DNA of 23,365 nucleotides, from NCBI GenBank assembly GCA_946885765.1, contig CAMPHD010000009.1, forward strand, positions 1 to 23,365. The letters run 5' to 3'. This DNA is from an uncultured Thalassospira sp. (GTDB lineage: Bacteria; Pseudomonadota; Alphaproteobacteria; Rhodospirillales_A; Thalassospiraceae). Numbering within the stretch: the stretch's first letter is position 1; every line of letters starts with the position of its first letter. The notes below the pieces were generated by a model. That model had not been told where the DNA came from. It saw nothing but the letters and a program-made list of their open reading frames with translations, and did no database searches. The position numbers were made by a program, and so were the translations under genes. Shown here one piece after another: positions 16,052-22,794 of the stretch.

Positions 16052-16351
16052 CGCAAAGCCCTGTATCCCCGATTTTCCGTGTATTCTGGATGGATTTTGG
16101 ATCAGATTGCACCGACTTTACCGGTTCTGCAAGCATCGATCCCAACACGTACGAAACGCTTCTGATTAACCTCAGGTTGCATCCCCTTAAACTGTGATGT
16201 AAATTCATTTCGGGACAAGAAATTGGGGGGAAAGAATAATTTTCCCACACTGACGACTTGATTTGCAAACCGGCATCACCGTAACGGTGCGCCTGGTTCG
16301 GACTTTAGTCTCACTGATCACGAGCTTAACTCATTCAGGAGTATCCGGGAT
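16052..16351. other. Divergent control region of the RiPP locus
   Basis: These 300 bases separate the cyclodehydratase (minus) from the precursor peptide (plus) and must hold both promoters. Visible elements are the 13-base palindrome at 16277-16289 and an inverted repeat GGGAAA (16228-16233) / TTTCCC (16241-16246) with a 7-base AT-rich centre. I could not assign convincing -35 and -10 boxes by eye. No reading frame here looks like a gene. Confidence 0.5.
16277..16289. promoter_or_regulatory. Palindrome upstream of the precursor gene, candidate operator
   Basis: CACCGTAACGGTG is symmetric with 6-bp arms around one central base. It lies 62 bases before the precursor ATG, a usual operator position. 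No regulator gene is adjacent, so any binding protein would be encoded elsewhere. Function is inferred from symmetry and position only. Confidence 0.35.
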
Positions 16352-16519
16352 ATGACACACAAAAATCCTGCCGAAGAATCAGTTCAGGCACAAAGATTGT
16401 GCCATTTTGCCGATGACGAAGATCTTCATGTCTCCTCTGTTTCCGCTATGCTCCCGTGCTGCTGCAGCAGTTGCAGAGTCTCCGAGGACGAGGACGAAAC
16501 TTCGGACGTAATGGCCTGA
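16352..16519 (+). CDS. Azole RiPP (TOMM/LAP) precursor peptide
   Basis: This 55-residue gene has a good Shine-Dalgarno (AGGAG, 16337-16341) ten bases before the ATG. The peptide splits into a hydrophilic leader with an acidic patch (FADDEDLHVSSV, 19-30), a short hydrophobic link AMLP (32-35), a core of six consecutive cyclisable residues CCCSSC (36-41) followed by Arg42, and an acidic tail VSEDEDETSDVMA. Leader plus Cys/Ser-rich core, divergent from a YcaO cyclodehydratase and SagB dehydrogenase, is what a thiazole/oxazole-modified peptide precursor looks like. The core would yield up to four thiazoles and two oxazoles. Its leader is loosely reminiscent of thiopeptide leaders, but no dehydratase or pyridine-forming enzyme is present, so a linear azole peptide is more likely. 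The acidic follower is unusual. The strongest support is location and composition; the product is unknown. Confidence 0.82.
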   Translation: MTHKNPAEESVQAQRLCHFADDEDLHVSSVSAMLPCCCSSCRVSEDEDETSDVMA

Positions 16520-16620
16520 TCCGTGCATGGATACAACTTCGTCATCCGTGATGAAGCAAGGCAACTTGTCCGGCCAGTACCAATGCATCAGGCCACCTTG
16601 TTGCCAGAAAATTATTCCGA

Positions 16621-16651
16621 CGCGATTGCCAACTCGGCAATCGCGTTTTTT
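16621..16651 (+). terminator. Strong rho-independent terminator after the precursor gene
   Basis: CGCGATTGCC (16621-16630) pairs perfectly with GGCAATCGCG (16636-16645) around the loop AACTC and is followed by six T (16646-16651). It lies 101 bases after the precursor stop and 29 bases before the acetyltransferase ATG. It would make the precursor mRNA abundant and short, with limited read-through into the next gene. Confidence 0.88.
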
Positions 16652-16680
16652 ATCTTTTCCGATACGCCGGGCATCCCTTC

Positions 16681-17601
16681 ATGCAAGCCAGTATAATCCC
16701 GACGACCGTTTCGCAATACGATCCTGCCACCATGCATGATATGCTCTATCGCATGCTTGACGGGTGGGGCGTGACCAGACCGGAATCGCCCCATTACAAT
16801 TTCTGGCAATCCGTACTTGAAAACCCGTCGATGCAGCTTGCTGTTCTGGTAATTGCCATTCGAGAAAACCAATGCATCGGTGTCGGCTTTGCCAACTGGC
16901 GCCCTTATTTTTCCGATGATTGCCGAAACGTCGTCTTTATGGTCGATGACGATTACCGCCGACAGGGTGTCGGAAAGGCCCTGAAACAGGGAATGGATGA
17001 AGCATTTCGCGAACACGGCCTCACTCGGCAGGTAATTGCGTTGCTGCCTGAAAACATGAACATTGTTCCATTTCTCGCCTCCTGCGGATTTATCGAAGAT
17101 GAAAGTCTCCGCACCCTGCGGTTTTCGTGGGACGGGGCCTCCTATTCCTACCAATCCGTACCAGGCATCAGCCTGCACCGCTTTGACCGCAAACATCTTG
17201 ACCGGGAAATCGCCGAGCAACTGGCAGAATTCTACAATCGTGCATATGCCAACGAATTGATGCACACCTGTTTGACCGGCAACCAGATTATGAATCTGGC
17301 TGAAACCGATGATATGTGGCTGCTTTATGCCCGCGATGAAGCAACGGGTAGGATAGTGGCCTATACCGAATGCTCCAATTCCCCAATGTTTTCAGGGGTC
17401 GCAGTCCTTCGTCCGTGGTGGGGCACCGGACTTGCAGAATGGATTAGCGGATATGCAATGGATCTCTACCGCGAGATGGGATTTTCCGAACTGTGGTCAA
17501 TCGCCCGCACCCAAAACACAGCCTCAATCCGGCTGCAAAAGCGTATGGGGTGGTATGAAAACGGCCAATGCCTGCATTACATCGCCGACGTTAATCCATA
17601 G
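16681..17601 (+). CDS. Tandem GNAT-family acetyltransferase next to the RiPP precursor
   Basis: The 306-residue protein appears to hold two GNAT folds. The N-terminal one has the acetyl-CoA loop DDDYRRQGVGKALKQGMDEA (89-108) and continues to FLASCGFIEDESL. The C-terminal one has RPWWGTGLAEWI (244-255) and ends with ARTQNTASIRLQKRMGWYEN (275-294), the classic last GNAT helix and strand. In the second, the usual R/Q-x-x-G-x-G/A signature is degenerate. GNATs transfer an acyl group from CoA to an amine. Beside a RiPP precursor this could be N-terminal acetylation of the mature peptide (as known for goadsporin) or a self-protection enzyme. The ATG at 16681 has no strong Shine-Dalgarno; an in-frame ATG at 16732 is an alternative. 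It follows the precursor on the same strand behind a terminator. Confidence 0.83.
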   Translation: MQASIIPTTVSQYDPATMHDMLYRMLDGWGVTRPESPHYNFWQSVLENPSMQLAVLVIAIRENQCIGVGFANWRPYFSDDCRNVVFMVDDDYRRQGVGKALKQGMDEAFREHGLTRQVIALLPENMNIVPFLASCGFIEDESLRTLRFSWDGASYSYQSVPGISLHRFDRKHLDREIAEQLAEFYNRAYANELMHTCLTGNQIMNLAETDDMWLLYARDEATGRIVAYTECSNSPMFSGVAVLRPWWGTGLAEWISGYAMDLYREMGFSELWSIARTQNTASIRLQKRMGWYENGQCLHYIADVNP

Positions 17602-17745
17602 AAATATTTTATTCCTGTGCTGGCGGTATGCACAAATTGCAATGCCCCATGTTGAAATCAGATAAATCACGTTCTTGCCACCCCCCAAATCGGCCATTCG
17701 CGCCATTTTGTGCAAAGCAACATGATTTATTCGACGTTTCTGCGG

Positions 17746-17772
17746 TTGCTCCATGACAAAAGGCCATAAAAT
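17746..17772 (+). promoter_or_regulatory. Possible promoter of the speF leader transcript
   Basis: TTGCTC (17746-17751) and TAAAAT (17767-17772) resemble sigma-70 -35 and -10 boxes with a short 15-base spacer. A start about 7 bases downstream would place the RNA end just before the first leader stem (17786). The upstream stretch 17602-17745 shows no gene. Confidence 0.35.
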
Positions 17773-17779
17773 TTCACTT

Positions 17780-18100
17780 GCACGTCGGGTCCAACAGGCG
17801 TACATCGCGACTTGCCCAAAGTCGCACGTGCCTGTGGTGGTCCTGCTAGATGGAACCCGTAGGACTTACTTAAAGCAACGACGGTGTAGGGCTTTTTTGG
17901 TCTCAGGTGGTTGTCCAAATACCACCGACACTGAAGAGGCACACCATCATTGCCCTACGTGCGGACGGGAAACTCCCATCCATAGCGAGGCAAAAAGTTT
18001 CGCAAGTTCCGGTAGGCACCGGAGCTTATCAGCCTGTCGGTAGTCCGCGTTACTGCGCCTCCACCGCGCCTAAACGCATCAGGTGCCGCAAGCTGCCATA
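17780..18100 (+). ncRNA. speF-type structured leader RNA upstream of ornithine decarboxylase
   Basis: About 320 untranslated bases precede the decarboxylase start and are full of nested pairing. CGGGT (17786-17790) pairs with ACCCG (17855-17859) and encloses CAGGC (17795-17799) with GCCTG (17830-17834), which encloses GCGACTT (17807-17813) with AAGTCGC (17819-17825). Next, GTAGGGC (17886-17892) pairs with GCCCTAC (17952-17958) around a GGTGGT/ACCACC hairpin (17906-17926). A TCCGGT/ACCGGA hairpin follows at 18008-18023. Position, length and phylum fit the speF motif known from alphaproteobacterial ornithine decarboxylase genes. That motif is thought to regulate speF in cis; its ligand is not something I can state. 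Ends are approximate. Confidence 0.72.
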
Positions 18101-18123
18101 TCGTGGAATGGGAGAACGCCCCA

Positions 18124-19257
18124 ATGGCAACTCAGCGTATTATCGATTTTCTCGCCCAGAACCGACCGGAAGGTCCGTGCCTGGTCGTCGACCTTGACGT
18201 GGTTCAGCGTAACTACGAAACCTTCACCCGTGCCCTGCCGGATTCCCGCATTTTCTATGCGGTCAAGGCAAACCCGGCACCGGAAGTTCTAAGCCTGCTT
18301 GCCGATCTTGGCAGCAACTTCGACACCGCATCCGTGCCCGAAATCGAAATGGCGATGGCCGCAGGCGCCTCGCCGGAACGTATTTCATTTGGCAACACCA
18401 TCAAAAAGGAACGCGACATTGCGCGTGCCTATGCGCTGGGTGTCCGCCTGTTCGCCGTTGATTGCGTCGAAGAAGTCGAAAAGATTGCCCGTGTTGCTCC
18501 GGCTTCGCGTGTGTTCTGCCGCATCCTGACCGATGGCGAAGGTGCCGAATGGCCACTGTCGCGCAAATTCGGTTGCGCGCCGAGCATGGCGCTCGAAGTT
18601 CTTCAGCATGCCCATCACATGGGTCTGGACGCGTACGGCGTTTCCTTCCATGTCGGATCGCAGCAGTGCAATCTTGATGCATGGAACACCGCCCTTGCAG
18701 AAGCATCGTCGATTTTCCGCACCCTGGCCGAAAAAGGCATTGTCCTTCGCATGGTCAATATGGGTGGCGGTTTCCCGACCCGTTATCTGCGCGACGTTCC
18801 GGCAACCGAAGCCTATGGCTCGGCGATCATTGACGCGCTTCACACCCATTTCGGCAACCACATGCCCGAAACCATCATCGAACCGGGCCGTGGCATGGTT
18901 GGTGATGCCGGCGTGATCAAAGCCGAAGTCGTTCTGATTTCGCGCAAACATGCCGATGATCCGGTGCGTTGGGTTTACCTTGATATCGGTAAATTCGGTG
19001 GCCTTGCCGAAACCATGGACGAAGCAATCCGTTATCCGATCACCACGATCCATGACGGCGGCGATGTTGCACCGTGTGTTCTTGCCGGTCCGACCTGTGA
19101 TTCGGCCGACGTGCTTTACGAAAAGAAACCATACGACCTGCCGATTGCCCTGACCATCGGTGACGAGGTTCTGATCGAAGCAACCGGTGCTTATACCACC
19201 ACTTATGCCTCGGTGGCGTTCAACGGTTTCTCGCCGCTGACCGCCTATGTGATCTAG
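18124..19257 (+). CDS. speF: Ornithine decarboxylase (PLP fold type III)
   Basis: The 377-residue protein is of the eukaryote-like alanine-racemase fold, the type used by alphaproteobacteria. The PLP lysine is K48 in FYAVKANP. Phosphate- and substrate-site motifs follow: HVGSQ (176-180), GGGFP, EPGR (253-256), and the partner-subunit catalytic CDSAD (C325-D329) with Y357 in GAYTTTYA. It converts ornithine to putrescine, the first step of polyamine synthesis, as a cytoplasmic homodimer. I chose the ATG at 18124 because GGGAG sits at the right distance; an ATG at 18103 in the same frame would add seven residues and lacks a site. The gene is downstream of a structured leader RNA and 11 bases before a GNAT gene. 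Related lysine/ornithine decarboxylases have the same fold, so lysine activity cannot be excluded. Confidence 0.9.
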   Translation: MATQRIIDFLAQNRPEGPCLVVDLDVVQRNYETFTRALPDSRIFYAVKANPAPEVLSLLADLGSNFDTASVPEIEMAMAAGASPERISFGNTIKKERDIARAYALGVRLFAVDCVEEVEKIARVAPASRVFCRILTDGEGAEWPLSRKFGCAPSMALEVLQHAHHMGLDAYGVSFHVGSQQCNLDAWNTALAEASSIFRTLAEKGIVLRMVNMGGGFPTRYLRDVPATEAYGSAIIDALHTHFGNHMPETIIEPGRGMVGDAGVIKAEVVLISRKHADDPVRWVYLDIGKFGGLAETMDEAIRYPITTIHDGGDVAPCVLAGPTCDSADVLYEKKPYDLPIALTIGDEVLIEATGAYTTTYASVAFNGFSPLTAYVI

Positions 19258-19268
19258 GGATCACATCG

Positions 19269-19775
19269 ATGATCGTGATTGATCGCGAAAACAGCCTTTC
19301 GCACGTCGAACGTGAAAAGCTGCTTGATCGCGTGATGGGTCCGGCTCGCTTTCAGAAATCGTCTGAATTGCTGCGACGTGGCCGCCTTCCGGCTGACGGT
19401 CTGGCGTTTGTCGCCCACGACGGCAAACATATGATCGGGACGGTCCGGTTGTGGAATGTCAAAGCCGGTGACAGCGGTTCTTCGCTGTTGCTGGGTCCGC
19501 TTGCAGTTGAAAAGACCTATAGCGGCTCGGGCGTTGGTGCGGGTTTGATGTATGCGGCACTCAACGCCGCACAATCAACCGGGCACCAGTCGGTTCTGCT
19601 GGTCGGCGACCCGGACTATTACGCACGCTTCGGCTTCCATCCGGCGCCTGCAAACGGGCTAATGATGCCGGGGCATTTTGATCGCCACCGGTTCCTTGGC
19701 ATCAATCTTGGCAACGGGGATGCTCTTTCGGGTTCCACCGGCGTGCTTCGGGCCACCGGCCAGATGGCACATTGA
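19269..19775 (+). CDS. GNAT family N-acetyltransferase (YhbS-like), speF operon
   Basis: The protein has 168 residues, one GNAT domain. Visible features are LAFVAHDGKHMIGTVRLWNV, the strand LLLGPLAVEKTYSGSGVGAGL carrying the acetyl-CoA loop (about residues 76-96, second half), and LVGDPDYYARFGFHPA, the YhbS-type ending. It starts 11 bases after the decarboxylase stop and shares its transcript, ended by the terminator at 19811. This suggests a role in polyamine metabolism, for example acetylation of a polyamine or a related amine, but the substrate is not known. The C-terminal 35 residues are less conserved. The YhbS-like name is by motif resemblance. Confidence 0.85.
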   Translation: MIVIDRENSLSHVEREKLLDRVMGPARFQKSSELLRRGRLPADGLAFVAHDGKHMIGTVRLWNVKAGDSGSSLLLGPLAVEKTYSGSGVGAGLMYAALNAAQSTGHQSVLLVGDPDYYARFGFHPAPANGLMMPGHFDRHRFLGINLGNGDALSGSTGVLRATGQMAH

Positions 19776-19810
19776 GTTGGCACATTGATAAAACGACCTT
19801 AATCTGATGA

Positions 19811-19842
19811 AAAAGCCCCGCAGCCAATGCTGCGGGGCTTTT
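19811..19842. terminator. Bidirectional rho-independent terminator
   Basis: AAAAGCCCCGCAGC (19811-19824) pairs perfectly with GCTGCGGGGCTTTT (19829-19842) around a 4-base loop CAAT. The A and T runs on each side make it work in both directions, ending the speF operon and the convergent lipoprotein gene. Confidence 0.92.
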
Positions 19843-19862
19843 CTGTTAAAGAGTTTCGTTCA

Positions 19863-21428
19863 TCAGCTCGTACAGTTGTTGCGCGATAGCCAGCCGATAA
19901 AGATACCGTTATGTTCAAGCCGCTGATGGCTGAAACATTCCCCGCCGGGATAGGCCCCGCTTGCCGGGGTGAAGCGCACGGCTCCCTCCTCGGGCAGACG
20001 GTTGGTATTGGCTTCAACCAGTTCGGTATGCACTTCGCCAAGTCCGTCAGACGGTGCCAGACAATCATAACGCCCGCCATTGCTGTTGATTGTGCGAACT
20101 CCGATCATGCCGTGGTTCATCGGCCAAGCTTTCAGAACCGATGTCAGATCGCCGCTCGATACCGCAAGGCAGGAATTGATTGCCGGCATCAGCTCGTTGA
20201 TGAAGCGTGTCCATTCCGGGTTGTCGGGCTTTTCAAGCTCCTCGACAGCGACAACCGGAAAATCGCCGGGTGCCAGGGCAAGACCGGTAATTTCGGCCGA
20301 AACCGCACATTTGGTCGAACCGGTCGGCCCGGTCCAAATGGCGTCCTGTCCCTTGCCGCGGATCGAATACATCTCGTTGGCATATTCATATCCCGACCCG
20401 GTCCGCTTGATGTTCAGAACCAATGGCTCCCGGCCAAGGAATTCGACAACCGCCTCGCCCTTGCGACCTTCGAATGATGCATAAAACCGGCTTTTATCCT
20501 CGCAGACAAAGGTCTGGCGTCCGGTGACCGGGGCCATTGCTGCCTCGCCCAGCGCGGCTTCGATCCGGCTTAACGCGACGTTGCTTTGGGCCATGGCCCC
20601 GCTGACTTCATGCTCGTCCGGGGTGCCAAGCACGCCATTGACCGTTTTGGTTCCGCCCGCGAAACGCCCCATGGCAAAATCAAGGTTAAGCGTAAAGTTC
20701 AGGGTATCATCCCCCGTCGCCCCGCCGAAATTGGTCCGGCTGGCATCCTCGACAAAGCGCAAAAGCGTGCCGTTCCGGTAATAGAATTTGACGTTCGAAC
20801 TGCCATATTCGCCCAGATCGCGATGTTCTTCGACATAGACCGGCTCGCCGTCCGTCGTGACATAGGCTTTGAATGTCGCCTTGCTGTCCCCGGCACTATA
20901 GGCCCCCGGGATCATGCGAAGATCAGGCAGCCGTGCCTCGATTGCCGCAACATCGCGTTCAATGTCGGAACTGCCACCATTGCGTGCTTCGGCTGCCGAT
21001 CCCGGCCCGGTGCGTTTGACCAGTATCTCGACATCATCTGGCGCATCATTGGTCAAAACCGGATAGGCCTGATCGTTGCGGAACAGAAGGTCGCCGTTTT
21101 TGGTCACGATCCTGGCTTCGACCACGTAACGATGGCGCGGATCGATCCGTTTGGCATCATAGGGCAGGATAAATACCATCGGCGGATTGCCCGCCGGATT
21201 GGTAACGGATGCAATTTCGGTCGACGGCGCATCGGCCTTCGATACGTCAAGCAACCGCACGACAAGGTCCGCACTGTTTGGTGCCAGAGCAATCTTTTCG
21301 CGAAAAACAACGGTCCCGGTTACCCGGTCCTGATTTGATTGCAGTCCGGCACAGCCCGTGACCAGAGCCAGAAGCCCGATCATCAATACCGCCTGCAACC
21401 TTCCCCAAATCCATGAAGAGAGTTTCAT
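19863..21428 (-). CDS. Multidomain lipoprotein with YbaY-like and MliC-like (lysozyme inhibitor-like) regions
   Basis: The protein has 521 residues. A signal peptide ends in a lipobox LVTGC with C26, so it is a lipoprotein. Residues ~35-138 (VTGTVVFREKIALAP...LLDVSKADAP...RYVVEARI) resemble the YbaY/YscW-type lipoprotein domain. Residues ~305-376 resemble MliC: the segment FVCEDKSRFYASFEG, then GSGYEYANEMYSIRGKGQDA and IWTG, with C309 and C374 placed to form a disulfide. MliC proteins inhibit host or predator C-type lysozyme. Residues 140-300 and 400-521 match nothing I recognise; the latter has four Cys (420, 456, 498, 519). Start: ATG at 21428. It is transcribed alone and faces the speF operon. 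Confidence 0.72.
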   Translation of the reverse strand: MKLSSWIWGRLQAVLMIGLLALVTGCAGLQSNQDRVTGTVVFREKIALAPNSADLVVRLLDVSKADAPSTEIASVTNPAGNPPMVFILPYDAKRIDPRHRYVVEARIVTKNGDLLFRNDQAYPVLTNDAPDDVEILVKRTGPGSAAEARNGGSSDIERDVAAIEARLPDLRMIPGAYSAGDSKATFKAYVTTDGEPVYVEEHRDLGEYGSSNVKFYYRNGTLLRFVEDASRTNFGGATGDDTLNFTLNLDFAMGRFAGGTKTVNGVLGTPDEHEVSGAMAQSNVALSRIEAALGEAAMAPVTGRQTFVCEDKSRFYASFEGRKGEAVVEFLGREPLVLNIKRTGSGYEYANEMYSIRGKGQDAIWTGPTGSTKCAVSAEITGLALAPGDFPVVAVEELEKPDNPEWTRFINELMPAINSCLAVSSGDLTSVLKAWPMNHGMIGVRTINSNGGRYDCLAPSDGLGEVHTELVEANTNRLPEEGAVRFTPASGAYPGGECFSHQRLEHNGIFIGWLSRNNCTS

Positions 21429-21605
21429 TCTGGCCTCAGTTCGCTCGTGTTATTATTGGGTATATTCCCCCGCTCACAATCGTGAACGCAAACAACAAGA
21501 AAACCAAGGCCAAAAATCGGCAAAATTACTGATTAAAGTTATGTTATTTCATCACGGCACCGGTAGACGGCAAAACCACCTGACACCACGTAACCCGATA
21601 CCTGC

Positions 21606-22496
21606 CTAACCGGCAAACCGGGTGCAGCCCTCCCCCGCCACATCGGTTTCAATCGACAGCAAAGCACCTTCAAGCTCGTTGCCATTGCCATCCAGACCGA
21701 CGGATGCCGACGTGATATAAAGCGTTTTAAGGTCCGCCCCGCCAAACACACAACTGGTCGGCTGTGTCACCGGCAGTTCGACAATACGGTCAACCGACCC
21801 GTCGGGCGCAAACCGGATCAGACAACTCCCGCCCCAGCGCGCATTCCAGATATAGCCATCCGCATCCATCGCCGATCCATCCATATTGCCGCGTTCGTGC
21901 TGGCAAAAGAACGGCTTCGGGTTGGACGGTGTGCCGCTTGCCATGTCGAAATCATAGACATCAAGCGTATTCCTGATCGTATCGCCAAAGAACATCTTTT
22001 TGCCATCGGCCGACCACAGCAACGTGTTCGAAATCCCGATATCGGCAACAAAGCGTTTGATATCGCCATTCGGCTCAACCCGGTTTAACGTTCCGGTCGA
22101 TACCGTCACCGGCAGGTCTTCGCCATTCGGGCCGATATTGTTTTGCATGGTCCCGTGCCAGAACCGCCCCGCCGGATCGACACGCGCCTCGTTCGAACGG
22201 TTGCCGGGATGATCGGCATCCGGGGCGACAAACGGGGTCGTCTGTCCGCTTTCGGCATCCAGAAACGCCAATCCGTCGGCAAGGGCCACCAAAAGCCCGC
22301 CACCGGTGCGCGGCACAATCGCCGATACCGGCTGATCAAACGTCCAGCTTCTCGAACCGCCATCACGCGGGCGCAATGCGAATGCGGTTTTACCGACAAT
22401 ATCCACCCAGTAAAGGACACCATCCTCGGCATCCCAATGCGGTCCCTCGCCCAGTGTGCAGCGTAAATTCGGCAGGACCGTTTTGACTTTGGACAT
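21606..22496 (-). CDS. SMP-30/gluconolactonase family protein
   Basis: This 296-residue protein is the normal length of the six-bladed SMP-30 beta-propeller. The hallmarks are TLGEGPHWDAEDGVLYWVDI (metal Glu in GEGP), RSNEARVDPAGRFWHGTM, GISNTLLWSADGKKMFFGDT and GNMDGSAMDADGYIW. Members are metal-dependent lactonases acting on sugar acids (glucono-, arabino-, xylono-lactones). Two positions differ from the usual wording: N-E instead of N-D in the second motif, and N-T instead of N-G in the third; the metal ligands themselves seem kept. AGGGAGA precedes the ATG. No sugar dehydrogenase or regulator is adjacent, so the substrate is open. Confidence 0.87.
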   Translation of the reverse strand: MSKVKTVLPNLRCTLGEGPHWDAEDGVLYWVDIVGKTAFALRPRDGGSRSWTFDQPVSAIVPRTGGGLLVALADGLAFLDAESGQTTPFVAPDADHPGNRSNEARVDPAGRFWHGTMQNNIGPNGEDLPVTVSTGTLNRVEPNGDIKRFVADIGISNTLLWSADGKKMFFGDTIRNTLDVYDFDMASGTPSNPKPFFCQHERGNMDGSAMDADGYIWNARWGGSCLIRFAPDGSVDRIVELPVTQPTSCVFGGADLKTLYITSASVGLDGNGNELEGALLSIETDVAGEGCTRFAG

Positions 22497-22704
22497 GATA
22501 TCTCCCTGATATTCTGGCGGGTTTTCCCCGTTTTGACCTGTCCCTTTAATGCAAACCGGTGGGCCGTCCGACCGCGATCCGGCGCAGGGAACTCGTTATG
22601 TCTATTGCTATCGCGAATGGGTGAAACTGAAAAGTCATTTTGTATGATGATTGACTTTAACCCTATAACGCAATCGCAACTCGGTTGCATTTTCATTTGG
22701 TTAT

Positions 22705-22719
22705 TGATAGGCATTCTCA
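22705..22719. promoter_or_regulatory. Candidate Fur box upstream of the siderophore-type ABC ATPase
   Basis: TGATAGGCATTCTCA matches the 7-1-7 Fur consensus (TGATAAT-n-ATTATCA) at 11 of 14 positions. It sits inside a wider GGTTAT (22699-22704) / ATAACC (22719-22724) inverted repeat. It lies 75 bases before the ATPase start. Fur-family binding is inferred. The rest of 22497-22794 holds the divergent promoters but no gene I can support. Confidence 0.45.
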
Positions 22720-22794
22720 TAACCATGCAGCCTGCTTTGCCGGATGCGACCCGCGATTTTGCACCGGCACCGACTTCTTGCGAGTTTCCGCCCA

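Noticed and set aside
16352..16519. Thiopeptide precursor interpretation
   Set aside because: The leader and Cys/Ser core are reminiscent of thiopeptides, but no LanB-like dehydratase pair or pyridine-forming enzyme is present in the locus, so a linear azole peptide fits better.
16527..16739. Plus-strand frame after the precursor containing CIRPPCCQK, considered as a second RiPP precursor
   Set aside because: It runs through the terminator hairpin and into the acetyltransferase gene in another frame, has no good ribosome binding site, and lacks a leader-like acidic segment.
17753..18043. Plus-strand frame of 96 codons in the speF leader with a CPTCG motif
   Set aside because: The region is dominated by nested perfect stems of a leader RNA, the frame has no ribosome binding site and the protein matches nothing recognisable.
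12000..18100. Mobile element or genomic-island borders around the RiPP locus
   Set aside because: I found no integrase, transposase, tRNA gene or direct repeat flanking the locus, so horizontal transfer cannot be supported from this window.
20586..21338. Plus-strand frame of 250 codons
   Set aside because: It is antisense to the multidomain lipoprotein, which has a signal peptide, a lipobox and domain resemblance.
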